NCBI RefSeq assembly: GCF_004799445.1 | Contig: NZ_SSNA01000025.1 | Location: forward strand, 1-64,000 | Reading direction: 5' to 3' | DNA length: 64,000 nucleotides | From: Bradyrhizobium sp. | Lineage (GTDB): Bacteria; Pseudomonadota; Alphaproteobacteria; Rhizobiales; Xanthobacteraceae | Shown: in pieces, positions 46,940-56,338 of the stretch | How the letters are laid out: every line of letters begins with the position of its first letter | Numbering within the stretch: position 1 is the stretch's first letter | Program-made: the position numbers and the translations under genes | The notes under the pieces: generated by a model | Database searches by the model: none | Told to the model about the DNA's origin: nothing | What the model saw: the letters and a program-made list of their open reading frames with translations, nothing else

Positions 46940-48436
46940 CTACGCGGTCTTGATCCAGACCGCCTTGACGTTGAGATATTCTTCCAGGTGCTGCTTGCCG
47001 GACTCGCGGCCATAGCCGCTCATCTTGTAGCCGCCGAACGGCACCGCCGGGTCCATCGCCTGATAGCAGTTGACCCAGACCGAGCCGGCGCGAAGCGCCT
47101 TGGCGACACGGTGCGCCTTGCCGACGTCCTTAGTCCAAACGCCGCTGCCGAGGCCGAAGGTCGTGGCATTGGCGCGCTGGATCAGTTCGTCCGGATCCTT
47201 GAACGAGATCGCGGAAATGACGGGTCCGAAGATCTCCTCCTGCGCGATCCGCATATTGTCCTGGACGTTGGCGAACACCGTCGGCGGCACGAAATAGCCT
47301 TTCGACAGCGCGCCTTCGGTGAGCCGGGCGCCGCCCGCGAGCGCTTTGGCGCCTTCCTTCTGGCCGATGGCGAGATAGCCCGAGACCCGTTCGAGCTGCT
47401 GTTCCGACACCAGCGGGCCGATTTGCGTATTGGGGTCGAGGCCGTTGCCGACCTGCAGCTTTTTGCCGAATTCGGCGACGCGGCCGACGAATTCGTCATA
47501 CACCTTGTTCTCGACAAACAGCCGCGTCCCCGCGCTGCAGATCTGCCCGGAATTGGCGAACACCGCCATCGCCGCGCCCGGCACCGCCGCGTCGAGATCG
47601 GCGTCGGCAAACACGATGTCAGGCGATTTGCCGCCAAGCTCGAGCGACACCCGCTTCAGATTACCGGCCGACGCCCTGACGATCGACTGACCGGTGACGT
47701 GCGAGCCGGTGAAGGCGACCTTGTCGACGCCCGGATGCGAGGCCAGCGCCGCGCCCGCGGTCTCGCCAAATCCCGCCACCACATTGACGACGCCGGGCGG
47801 GATGCCGGCTTCCATGCAAAGTTCGCCGAGCCGCAGCGAGGTCAGCGGCGCTTCCTCCGCGGGTTTCAGGATCACCGTGCAGCCGGTGGCGATCGCAGGG
47901 CCGATTTTCCAGACGCTGGCGCCGAGCGGGCCGTTCCATGGGATGATCGCGCCGACGACCCCGACCGGCTCCTTCAGCGTGTAGGAGAAGATTTCGCCGG
48001 GCAGCGAATTCTCGATGGTCTCGCCATGCAGCGCGGTTGCCTGCCCCGCGTAGTAACGCAGCATGCCGAGCACGCGCAGCTTGTTGCCGCGGGTACGGCT
48101 GATCGGCGCGCCCATGTCGAGCGTGTCGAGCTGCGAAAGCTCCTCGAAATTCTTCTCCACGAGATCGGCGAGTTTCAACAACAGGTTCTGCCGCTCGAAC
48201 GGCTTCACCTTGCTCCACGGCCCCTCGAAGGCACGGCGCGCGGCGGCCACCGCGCGATTGATGTCCTCGGCGTCGCCCTCGGCGACGGTCGCCAGCAATT
48301 CGCCGGTCGCCGGGTTGTGGGTCTCGAAGCGTTTGCCGGATGCAGCGTCGACCCATTGGCCGTCGATCAGCATCTTCTTGTAGGAACCATCCGCATAAGG
48401 ATGGCGCGTGATCGGAATTGCCTGCGTTACAGCCAT
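46940..48436 (-). CDS. Aldehyde dehydrogenase family protein
   Basis: 'IPWNGPLGASVWKIGPAIATGCTVILKPAEEAPLT', 'LELGGKSPDIVF', 'FANSGQICSAGTRLF', 'EEIFGPVIS'. Confidence 0.96.
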   Translation of the reverse strand: MAVTQAIPITRHPYADGSYKKMLIDGQWVDAASGKRFETHNPATGELLATVAEGDAEDINRAVAAARRAFEGPWSKVKPFERQNLLLKLADLVEKNFEELSQLDTLDMGAPISRTRGNKLRVLGMLRYYAGQATALHGETIENSLPGEIFSYTLKEPVGVVGAIIPWNGPLGASVWKIGPAIATGCTVILKPAEEAPLTSLRLGELCMEAGIPPGVVNVVAGFGETAGAALASHPGVDKVAFTGSHVTGQSIVRASAGNLKRVSLELGGKSPDIVFADADLDAAVPGAAMAVFANSGQICSAGTRLFVENKVYDEFVGRVAEFGKKLQVGNGLDPNTQIGPLVSEQQLERVSGYLAIGQKEGAKALAGGARLTEGALSKGYFVPPTVFANVQDNMRIAQEEIFGPVISAISFKDPDELIQRANATTFGLGSGVWTKDVGKAHRVAKALRAGSVWVNCYQAMDPAVPFGGYKMSGYGRESGKQHLEEYLNVKAVWIKTA

Positions 48437-48636
48437 GTCTGCACTCCCCTGGGGTCGACCGATGTTTCTGCGATCGTTATATGTAAAATTCTATAGCGGC
48501 GGTGTGAAACCGTAAAGCCGGTGAGCAGTTTGTAGAGAGCGCCGAATGAGGAGCTCCCATGCCATTTCGTGCATGCTTCATGCGCGGCTTTGGCATAGTG
48601 ATGCGCCAAGCTGATCCCATCCGGGAGGAACCTTCC

Positions 48637-49488
48637 GTGCCCCATCCAGCCATGTCTCCCAACCACGTTGCCGTCGTCACCGGCGGCGCCTCTGGCCTCG
48701 GCCTTGCCGCCGCGAAAACATTTGCGCGTCTCGGCATGAAAGTCTGTATCGCCGATCTCGGCGGCGATCGACTCAAGGCGGCCGAAACCGCACTATCATC
48801 GGCAGCGCCCGGCGGCGCCGCCAATATCCTGGCGCGCGCAATCGATGTCAGCCGCGTCGAGGAGGTGACGGAACTGGAAGGCGCCGTGCGAGAACGGTTC
48901 GGCGGCACCGACATTCTGATGAACAACGCCGGCATCCAGCCGGGCAGCGCGATGTTCGGTCCGCTGCCGAACTGGCAGCGTATTCTCGGCGTCAACCTCT
49001 GGGGCGTGATCCATGGTTCGCAGGTTTTTGCGCCTCGCATGATCGAGCGCGGGCGGCCGGGCCTCATCATCAACACCGGCTCCAAGCAAGGCATCACAAC
49101 CCCGCCCGGCGATCCCGCCTATAATGTTTCCAAGGCAGGCGTGAAGGCCTTTACCGAGGCCCTGCAACACGAGTTGCGCAACGCTGCCGGCGGCAAGATC
49201 AGCGCGCATCTGTTCATCCCCGGATTTGTCTTCACCGGTCTCACCGCAAAGGGCCGCTCCGAAAAACCGGCCGCGGCGTGGACGCCGGAACAGACCGTCG
49301 ACTTCATGATCGAGCGGGTAACGCGCGGCGACTTTTACATTCTCTGTCCGGACAACGATGTGCCGCGACAGCTGGACGAGCGCCGCATTCTCTGGGCCGC
49401 CGGCGACATCGTCGAAAACCGCCCCGCGCTGTCGCGCTGGCACCCGGACTACGCCGAAGCGTTCGCCGCGTTTGTGAAGGGTGCTTAG
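48637..49488 (+). CDS. SDR family NAD(P)-dependent oxidoreductase (ORF open from 48559; start uncertain)
   Basis: 'VAVVTGGASGLGLAAAKTFARLG', 'ILMNNAGIQPG', 'NTGSKQGITTPPGDPAYNVSKAGVKAF'. Confidence 0.93.
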   Translation: MPHPAMSPNHVAVVTGGASGLGLAAAKTFARLGMKVCIADLGGDRLKAAETALSSAAPGGAANILARAIDVSRVEEVTELEGAVRERFGGTDILMNNAGIQPGSAMFGPLPNWQRILGVNLWGVIHGSQVFAPRMIERGRPGLIINTGSKQGITTPPGDPAYNVSKAGVKAFTEALQHELRNAAGGKISAHLFIPGFVFTGLTAKGRSEKPAAAWTPEQTVDFMIERVTRGDFYILCPDNDVPRQLDERRILWAAGDIVENRPALSRWHPDYAEAFAAFVKGA

Positions 49489-49656
49489 CGGCGGTCATGG
49501 CTGGGGCGCGCACGCACAATGTCGGCTGCAAAAGAAGTCGTCGTACCCCGCGCAAGCGGGGTATCCAGTACGCCGCGGCCTTGCGATTGATCGGTACCGC
49601 CTCTGGAATACTGGGTTGCCCGGTCAAGCCGGGCGATAGCCCGAGCTCAACGCTAT

Positions 49657-49773
49657 TCGTCATTGCGAGCGCAAGCGAAGCAATCCATCGTGCGACAAGA
49701 AAGCAAGCGTGGATTGCTTCGTCGCTTGCGCTCCCTTGCGTAAACGCTTCGCGTTTGTCGCAGGCAATGACGG
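49657..49773. repeat. Dispersed repeat, copy B (inverted relative to 45356-45505)
   Basis: Internal palindrome around 'attgcgagcgcaagcgaagcaatcca...tggattgcttcgtcgcttgcgctc' and match to copy A. Confidence 0.85.
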
Positions 49774-49940
49774 CGGGACGCTGCTTCGCGATCTCGCGGC
49801 ACTAGACAGCCGAATCGCAAAACAGCCCGTCGGGCAAATCACCGCGGGCCGTCCCATCAACTTGTTCAGGGACATGCGGATGTGCGAGGCTGTTCGCTCG
49901 CCGGATGCCCGATCAGGGTACCGGCCTGGAAGGACCGGGA

Positions 49941-51368
49941 ATGCAGACCAACTATCTGGCCTTGGCGATCGTCGTTGGATACATGGCCGGTCTTGGCCTG
50001 CTCACGACCCTGGTCCAGCGGTCCGTCACCACGACGACGACCTTTACGCAGGGCACCAGCGGCCATTCGGGCATCCCCGCCGTTCTGGTCGGCCTGATGC
50101 TGATGTCCGAATTCATCGGAACGTCGGCGAGCGTCGGCACCGCCCAGGAAGCCTACAGGTTCGGCATCTCCGCGTCGTGGAACATCATCGCGCTCGGCGC
50201 CGGCTTTCTGTTCTATGCCTATTTCCTCGCCGGGAAATACAAGGAGTCGGGGCACAACACGATCTCCGCGGTGTTTGCCGAGGTTTACGGGCCGCAGACC
50301 AAGATCGCCACCTCGCTGGTGATGATCTTTGCGCTGCAGATCGTCGCCGTCGCGCTGTATGCGGGCGGCGGCGCGATATTGAGCGCGCTGCTCGCGGTGG
50401 ATCGCACGCTCGCCACCGTGATCTGCGGCGTCGTCGCGGTTCTCTACGTCTTCATGGGCGGAATGAAGTCCGTGGTCTACACCAACGTGATCCATTCGCT
50501 GATGAAATATATCGGCATCGGGGTCGCATTGTACTTCGGACTGACAAGGGTCGGCGGCTTCGGGGAATTGCAGGCCCGTCTTCCCGGCGAGATGTTTTCC
50601 TGGACCAATGTCGGCTGGAGCCAGATCTTTGCCTGGTTCATCGCCGGCATTGGCGCCACGTTCTCCACCCAATACGTCATTCAGGCCATCAACACGGTTG
50701 AAACCCGGCAAAAGGCCAAAGCCGCGAGCCTGTACACCGCGCTGCTGCTGGTGCCGTTCGGCATCGCCACCGCGCTGATCGGAATGTGTTCGCTGGCGCT
50801 GTTCCCGAACATCAAATCCATCAACGCGTTCTCCGCCTTGATCGCCGATATGAATGGGGTGATGGCGGGCGTGGTCGCGGCAGGACTGGCGGCGTCGCTG
50901 TTCGGCACCATCGCCGCGATCAGCGTTTCAACCGCGACGCTTCTCTACAAGGATTTCTATGCCCGGTTCGTGACCAGGGATACCGATGAGCAGCGGTCGC
51001 TGAAATTCATTCGCGTCACCACGATCATCGTCGGCCTGCTTCCGATCGTCCTGGCGATCTATACGCCGAACATTCTGCAGATGACGTTCCTGGCCAAGGC
51101 GATCAGGGCATCGCTTTCGGTGCTGGTGCTGCTGGTGTTCTACGCGCCGTGGTTCGGCACCAGAACCGGAGCATTGTTCAGCATCGTGGGTTCGCTGGTA
51201 GCGACCATCGCCTGGTTCGTGATGGGCAATCCATTCGGCATCGACAATGCCTATGTGGCCCTGGTGGTCCCGCTCGTCGTCATGGGCCTGAGCTCGATGA
51301 TTGAGCGAATCCGGACCGGCGGAATCTCGGGCGTCCCCGTCGAAGCCGATCGATCGGCGCCGGACTAG
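49941..51368 (+). CDS. Sodium:solute symporter family protein
   Basis: About 13 TM; 'GLMLMSEFIGTSASVGTAQEAYRFGISASWNIIALGAGFLFYAYFLAGKYKESG', 'VLYVFMGGMKSVVYTNVIHSLMKYIGIG'. Confidence 0.9.
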   Translation: MQTNYLALAIVVGYMAGLGLLTTLVQRSVTTTTTFTQGTSGHSGIPAVLVGLMLMSEFIGTSASVGTAQEAYRFGISASWNIIALGAGFLFYAYFLAGKYKESGHNTISAVFAEVYGPQTKIATSLVMIFALQIVAVALYAGGGAILSALLAVDRTLATVICGVVAVLYVFMGGMKSVVYTNVIHSLMKYIGIGVALYFGLTRVGGFGELQARLPGEMFSWTNVGWSQIFAWFIAGIGATFSTQYVIQAINTVETRQKAKAASLYTALLLVPFGIATALIGMCSLALFPNIKSINAFSALIADMNGVMAGVVAAGLAASLFGTIAAISVSTATLLYKDFYARFVTRDTDEQRSLKFIRVTTIIVGLLPIVLAIYTPNILQMTFLAKAIRASLSVLVLLVFYAPWFGTRTGALFSIVGSLVATIAWFVMGNPFGIDNAYVALVVPLVVMGLSSMIERIRTGGISGVPVEADRSAPD

Positions 51369-51412
51369 GCAGTGCCGGGCGCCGCCAACGTTTAATGGGA
51401 GCCAGAACGACC

Positions 51413-52597
51413 ATGCAACGCAGTAACGACCGTATTCTTACAACGCATACGGGAAGCCTCCCGCGTCCGCCCGGGTTGACGAAGCTTTATGCCAGGCGCG
51501 CGCGTGGCGAAGTCGTCGACACGGCCGAGATCGAACAGGCCGGCCATGCCGCCCTGCAAGGGATCGTGCCGAAACAGATCGAGGCCGGAATCGATATCGG
51601 CAATAACGGGGAGCAGCAGCGCGAGGGATTCTTCCTCCATGTCAGGCACCGAATGACCGGCTTTGGCGGGACCTGGAAGCGGTGGCCGCGCGCCGATGTC
51701 GAGCGCTACCCGGTTTTCAAGCAGGCGATGGAGCAGCAGAATGCGGCCAGGGAAATGGTCAGCAGCTTCGCGCCGCCGAAGGTTATCGGCGAAATCCGCT
51801 ACACCGGCGCCGCGGAAGCGACACGTGAGTGCGCCGACTTCCGTGATGTCTTGCGTGCCCGCGCGGCGGCCGGCCGGAGCGGTTTCATGGAGGCGTTTCT
51901 CACCGCGCCGTCGCCCGGCATCGTCGTGGCCGCGATCCGCAACGAGTACTACGACACCGAGGACGCCTATCTCGCCGCCGTCGGCCGTGCCCTGCAGGTC
52001 GAATACGAAGCGATATCGGCGCAGGGCTTTCTGCTTCAGCTTGACTGCCCCGATCTCGCGCTCGAGCACCACATTTCGTTTCAGGATCGCCCGGAGTCCG
52101 ATTTTCTCGATTTCGTCGAGCGCGTGGTGGCGACCATCAACGAGGCGCTGCGCAACATTCCGCGCGACAGGGTCCGCATGCATGTGTGCTGGGGCAATTA
52201 TGAGGGGCCGCACGATCGCGACGTGCCGCTGGCGACGATCCTGCCGCTGATCGCACGCATGAACGTTGGCGCCCTGGTGCTGCCGTTCGCCAATCCCCGC
52301 CACGCCCATGAAGTGCAATGTCTCGAGGGGCGCGCGATCGCCGACGACCAGATCGTCGTCGCCGGCGTGATCGATTCACTGACGAATTTCGTCGAGCATC
52401 CGGAAGTGGTGGCCGAGCGGATCGAACGCGTCGCCAGGACACTTGGCGATCCCAGCCGCGTCATCGCCGGCACCGACTGCGGGTTTGATACCTCCGCCGG
52501 CGCCGGCCGCGTCGCGGAAGACGTGGTGTGGGCCAAACTGGCGGCCCTGAGCGAAGGCGCCCGGATTGCCTCACGCCGGCTGTTCCAGGCGGGATGA
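51413..52597 (+). CDS. Cobalamin-independent methionine synthase (MetE C-terminal) family protein
   Basis: 'ILTTHTGSLPRPPGLTKL', 'QLDCPDLALEHH', 'RMHVCWGNYEGPH', 'VIAGTDCGFDTSAG'. Confidence 0.9.
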   Translation: MQRSNDRILTTHTGSLPRPPGLTKLYARRARGEVVDTAEIEQAGHAALQGIVPKQIEAGIDIGNNGEQQREGFFLHVRHRMTGFGGTWKRWPRADVERYPVFKQAMEQQNAAREMVSSFAPPKVIGEIRYTGAAEATRECADFRDVLRARAAAGRSGFMEAFLTAPSPGIVVAAIRNEYYDTEDAYLAAVGRALQVEYEAISAQGFLLQLDCPDLALEHHISFQDRPESDFLDFVERVVATINEALRNIPRDRVRMHVCWGNYEGPHDRDVPLATILPLIARMNVGALVLPFANPRHAHEVQCLEGRAIADDQIVVAGVIDSLTNFVEHPEVVAERIERVARTLGDPSRVIAGTDCGFDTSAGAGRVAEDVVWAKLAALSEGARIASRRLFQAG

Positions 52598-52695
52598 AGC
52601 CTTTCGGATCGGCGCCAGCGGTCCGCACCAATACGCGCCCGATGATGGCTAGATCATGATGGCTTTAGTTGAATCGGCGCATGTGCGAGTTCGGT

Positions 52696-52845
52696 CACCT
52701 CTCCCCGCCTGCTGGGAGAGGTCGATCACGAAGTGATCGGGTGAGGGGGACTATCCGCGAGTCCGGCTTTGACGTGAGTCCCCCTCACCCCAACCCTCTA
52801 AGAGCGAGCTTCGCTCGTCTCGACCCCGCAAGCGGGGAGAGGGAG
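52696..52845. repeat. Dispersed REP-like repeat, copy B (inverted relative to 46753-46820)
   Basis: 'tccccctcaccccaaccctctaagagcgagcttcgctcgtctcgaccccgcaagcggggagaggga' is the reverse complement of copy A with about 2 differences. Confidence 0.85.
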
Positions 52846-52889
52846 CAGCGACTGATCGTCGCTGCACCTCAACCTAAATTCATCCCGCT

Positions 52890-53270
52890 TTAGTGCGCCC
52901 TCAACGTCACCGTCGTCGCAGGCTGCGCCACCAGCGCCTCGCCGAGTTCGCTCTGCTGCTGGCGCGGGATGGAGAAGCAGACGCTGAACCCGTCGACCGT
53001 TTTCAGCGTCACCATTCCCTGGGCGGGATCGGATGACTGCTCGACCACCCATGACTCCAGCGGGTAGGCATAGCGCAGGCTGCGATCGCCGAAGCGCGTC
53101 TGCAGGGCCTTGTCGATCAGTCCCGGCAGCGTCATGGCGAGCGCGCCAACCGCGTTCAGGGATAACCGGATGGTCGCGGGATTGCCGGTGGCATCGACAA
53201 AACCAAGCGAAATAGCGCCGCCATCGGCGGCGACTTCGCAGGTGGTCAGCGACTGGGTGTCGATCTCCAT
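52890..53270 (-). CDS. Hypothetical protein (about 126 aa)
   Basis: ATG 53270 'MEIDTQSLTTCEVAADGGAISLGFVDATGNPATIRLSLNAVGALAMTLPGLIDKALQ'. Confidence 0.65.
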   Translation of the reverse strand: MEIDTQSLTTCEVAADGGAISLGFVDATGNPATIRLSLNAVGALAMTLPGLIDKALQTRFGDRSLRYAYPLESWVVEQSSDPAQGMVTLKTVDGFSVCFSIPRQQQSELGEALVAQPATTVTLRAH

Positions 53271-53476
53271 CGTCAGGCTCCGGTAGTCGTTATATTCAAT
53301 TGAATATATCGCAATGGCGAACGAATCGTCCAGCCCGGTTTTTGGCCGGTCTGCCCTGCTGCCGCTGTGGCCTCGCATCCGAAAGCGTGATATACGATTG
53401 GATATAGTGTCGATGGCGCCGCCGTGGTCACCTCCGACTTCCAGGCGGCGAGGCTAACGGTCAACGGAAGCGTCCG

Positions 53477-54043
53477 ATGTTTGACTCACAATGCGACCTT
53501 GCGGCCCTGGTCTACGAAGGGGATCAGGACCCCGACGAAATGCTGCGCGGCTTTGCGTCCGACCTCAAGGCCGGCGGCTATCGCGTGGCAGGCCTGGTGC
53601 AAATCGGGCACCATTGCGTCGATGCGCCAAGACTGTCCGCGATGCTGGTCGATACCGGCGAGGAGCTACAACTGTTTCAGGATCTCGGCGCCTGCGCGAC
53701 CGGCTGCAGGCTGGACGTCGGCCAGTTGCTCGATGCCGGCGCCCGGGTCGCAAGCGCCATCGATCAGGGCGCCGACCTCGTGATCATCAACCGGTTCGGA
53801 CGGCAGGAGCGCGAGGGCAAAGGCCTCTCGTTTCTGGTCGAGCGCGCCTTGAGCGCGGATATTCCAGTCGTCATCGCGGTGCCCAGCCACCGTTTTGCGG
53901 ACTGGATCAGGTTCGCCGATGGCATGAGCGTGAGGCTGCGCTGCGACCGCAAGATATTGGACGCGTGGTGGAATTCGGTAATCGCGCGAAATGCAGGCCT
54001 TGCCCGACCGGATCACCGCACCGTCCGCGAAGTTATCAAGTAA
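53477..54043 (+). CDS. DUF2478 domain protein (molybdate-associated family)
   Basis: 'LAALVYEGDQDPDEMLRGFASDLKAGGYRVAGLVQ...ADLVIINRFGRQEREGKGL'. Confidence 0.82.
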   Translation: MFDSQCDLAALVYEGDQDPDEMLRGFASDLKAGGYRVAGLVQIGHHCVDAPRLSAMLVDTGEELQLFQDLGACATGCRLDVGQLLDAGARVASAIDQGADLVIINRFGRQEREGKGLSFLVERALSADIPVVIAVPSHRFADWIRFADGMSVRLRCDRKILDAWWNSVIARNAGLARPDHRTVREVIK

Positions 54044-54061
54044 GCCGCCGACAGAACGATT

Positions 54062-54268
54062 TCACAGCGTCTCTTGCTTGTGGCCGCATTGCTTGCAGGC
54101 GAATTTGACCCGTGTCGCGCCCTTTTCCGCCGAGATGCGGTTTGGCGCGCCGCATTTTCCGCAAACCGCCTCGATGCGGGTATTGCCCTGCTTCACGACA
54201 AGGTTCTTGCGTTCCATGGTTTCGCGGATCAGGCGCTCGGCCTCCTCGCGCATCGACTGCTTCGACAT
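54062..54268 (-). CDS. Small zinc-ribbon protein (68 aa)
   Basis: 'AVCGKCGAPNRISAEKGATRVKFACKQCGHKQETL': two CxxC knuckles. Confidence 0.75.
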   Translation of the reverse strand: MSKQSMREEAERLIRETMERKNLVVKQGNTRIEAVCGKCGAPNRISAEKGATRVKFACKQCGHKQETL

Positions 54269-54502
54269 CCGCTCGCACCCGTTATGGAAATCGCCACCGA
54301 AGCAGCCTTATAGCACCAGCATCGCGCTTGTTGAGACCACACGCGAAAAATTGCTCTGGAAACCGCCTCGGCGCCGGATTCGGGATTAACCCTGTCACCC
54401 GCTCGACGTCGGCCGGGCCAATGCCGATCTGACCCGGGCCGGGAAACGTGGTATTCCCAAGACCGAAAAGCCTTCCGGATTTGCTTCAACCTGGCAGCCG
54501 CA

Positions 54503-55906
54503 ATGTCCTCATCCGACGATTTCAGCGCAACCAGAGACGTGCCCCGCCGGCACCGGAAAAGGAGGAACTCCTTACTCCTGTTGCTGGCTGCCGGGTTGCT
54601 TGGTTTTGGTGTGGCGGCAGCCGCACTATACTACGTGCTACAGCCGGTAACGCTCCGGATCGCCGTCGGGCCGCCGGGAAGTGACGATCACAAGCTGATC
54701 CAGGCGATGGCCGAAACCTTCGCACACGACCGTAGCCATGTCAGGCTGTCTCCGATCACAACCGACGGCGCGGTGCAAAGCCTCGCGCTTCTTGGCGCTG
54801 CCAAAGCCGACCTGGCGGTCGCTCGCGGCGACCTCGACATGCCGGCCGACGCCGAAACCGTCGCCATCGTGCGCAAGAACTTCGTCGTGCTATGGTCACC
54901 TTCCGGCCTTCCGGCCAAGGGCGCCAAGAAACAGCCGGCGCCGAAAATCAAGGAGATCGGCGATCTCGCAGGGCACAGGGTTGGCGTTATCGGCCGAACG
55001 CCGGCCAATGCCGCACTGCTCAGGGTGATCCTGACTGAATCGGGTGTCGCGCCCGACAAGGTTGCGGTCACGCAGTTCGGCACCAACCAGATCGAGGAAC
55101 TTTCCCACGACGCCAACCTAGATGCGTTCATGGCGGTGGGGCCGCTGGACAGCAAGATCACCGCCGAGGCGCTCGCCGCGACCGCGCGCACCAGAGGCGA
55201 GCCAAAGTTTCTCCCGATCGACGTATCGGACGCGATCGCCCTGAAGCACCCGCTCTTTGAATCCGAGGAAATTCCCGGCAGTGTTTTCAATTCGTCGCCG
55301 GCCTGGCCCGACGACAAGGTCGATACCATCAGCGTCAATCACCTGATCGTCGCCCGAAAAGTCTTGTCGGAAACGACGGTCGCATCATTGGCCCGGCAAC
55401 TGTTTGCCGTTCGTCAGTCGCTGGCCAAGCAGGTGCCCGGTGCGGCACACCTCAAGAAACCGGACACCGACAAGGACGCCGAACTGCTGGTGCATCGGGG
55501 TGCGGGGGCCTACATCGACGGCAACGAGCGTACGTTCCTTGATCGATACGGCGATTATTTCTGGTTCGCATTGCTGCTCCTTTCGGGGCTTGGTTCGGCC
55601 GGCGCCTGGTTGAGTCAGTATGTCAAGCGCGACGAAAGGGAGGAAACCACCGGGTTCCGCAACCAAATCATGGCGATGATTTCCAAGGTGCGTACGGCGC
55701 AATCCGTCGAGGAATTGCTGGCCATGCAGCGCGAGGTGGATGCCATGATCCGTGAAACGCTCGAGTGCCACGACGACGGCGCCATCGACGAAGAAGACCT
55801 GGCGGCCTTCGGCCTCGTGCTCGAATTGTTTGATCATGCCGTCGCCGACAGGCGCGCGGCGATGAGCGAGAGCACGCCCGAACAGACCCGCTTGCGCGCG
55901 CGTTAG
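54503..55906 (+). CDS. TAXI family TRAP transporter solute-binding protein, membrane-anchored
   Basis: N-terminal TM, 'LRIAVGPPGSDDHKLIQAMAETFAHDRSHVRLSPITTDGAVQSLALLGAAKADLAVARGDLDMP', C-terminal TM 'YFWFALLLLSGLGSAGAWL'. Confidence 0.85.
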   Translation: MSSSDDFSATRDVPRRHRKRRNSLLLLLAAGLLGFGVAAAALYYVLQPVTLRIAVGPPGSDDHKLIQAMAETFAHDRSHVRLSPITTDGAVQSLALLGAAKADLAVARGDLDMPADAETVAIVRKNFVVLWSPSGLPAKGAKKQPAPKIKEIGDLAGHRVGVIGRTPANAALLRVILTESGVAPDKVAVTQFGTNQIEELSHDANLDAFMAVGPLDSKITAEALAATARTRGEPKFLPIDVSDAIALKHPLFESEEIPGSVFNSSPAWPDDKVDTISVNHLIVARKVLSETTVASLARQLFAVRQSLAKQVPGAAHLKKPDTDKDAELLVHRGAGAYIDGNERTFLDRYGDYFWFALLLLSGLGSAGAWLSQYVKRDEREETTGFRNQIMAMISKVRTAQSVEELLAMQREVDAMIRETLECHDDGAIDEEDLAAFGLVLELFDHAVADRRAAMSESTPEQTRLRAR

Positions 55907-55915
55907 GCTGGTTGG

Positions 55916-56329
55916 TCACGTCTCGATGATGACGTAGCTGTCCTCGATGTGAACCGGGAAGGTTTCCGCCACGTAAGGCCCCTTGGCCAGGGTCTCGCCA
56001 TCCTTGATGACGACAGGATAGGTCCGCACCTTGAAGCGCGTGGGGTCGAACCAGGATTGCCCGGTCCGCATGTCGAATTCCCAGCCGTGCCAGGCACAGC
56101 GAAGCAACTCGCCGACCCGCGAGCGCTGATAGATTCCGGGCTCCGGCGAGGTCAGGCGCGCGACGCAGGCCGCCTTGTCGAGCGGCGCACCGGCGTGCGG
56201 GCAGCGGTTGAGCAGCGCGAAGAACTCGCCGTTGACATGGAACACGACGATGTCGCGGCCGTCCAGGGCGACCACCTTGTTGCCGCCGGGCGGAATGTCG
56301 GTGGTGCGGGCGACAATGTGACGGGTCAT
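55916..56329 (-). CDS. Rieske [2Fe-2S] domain protein
   Basis: 'LLNRCPHAGAPLDKAACV...LLRCAWHGWEFDMRTGQSWFDP' (CxH...CxxH). Confidence 0.93.
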   Translation of the reverse strand: MTRHIVARTTDIPPGGNKVVALDGRDIVVFHVNGEFFALLNRCPHAGAPLDKAACVARLTSPEPGIYQRSRVGELLRCAWHGWEFDMRTGQSWFDPTRFKVRTYPVVIKDGETLAKGPYVAETFPVHIEDSYVIIET

Positions 56330-56338
56330 GAGCGGCGA

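Noticed and set aside
46811-48496. 561-aa plus-strand ORF
   Set aside because: Antisense to the aldehyde dehydrogenase gene; no domain.
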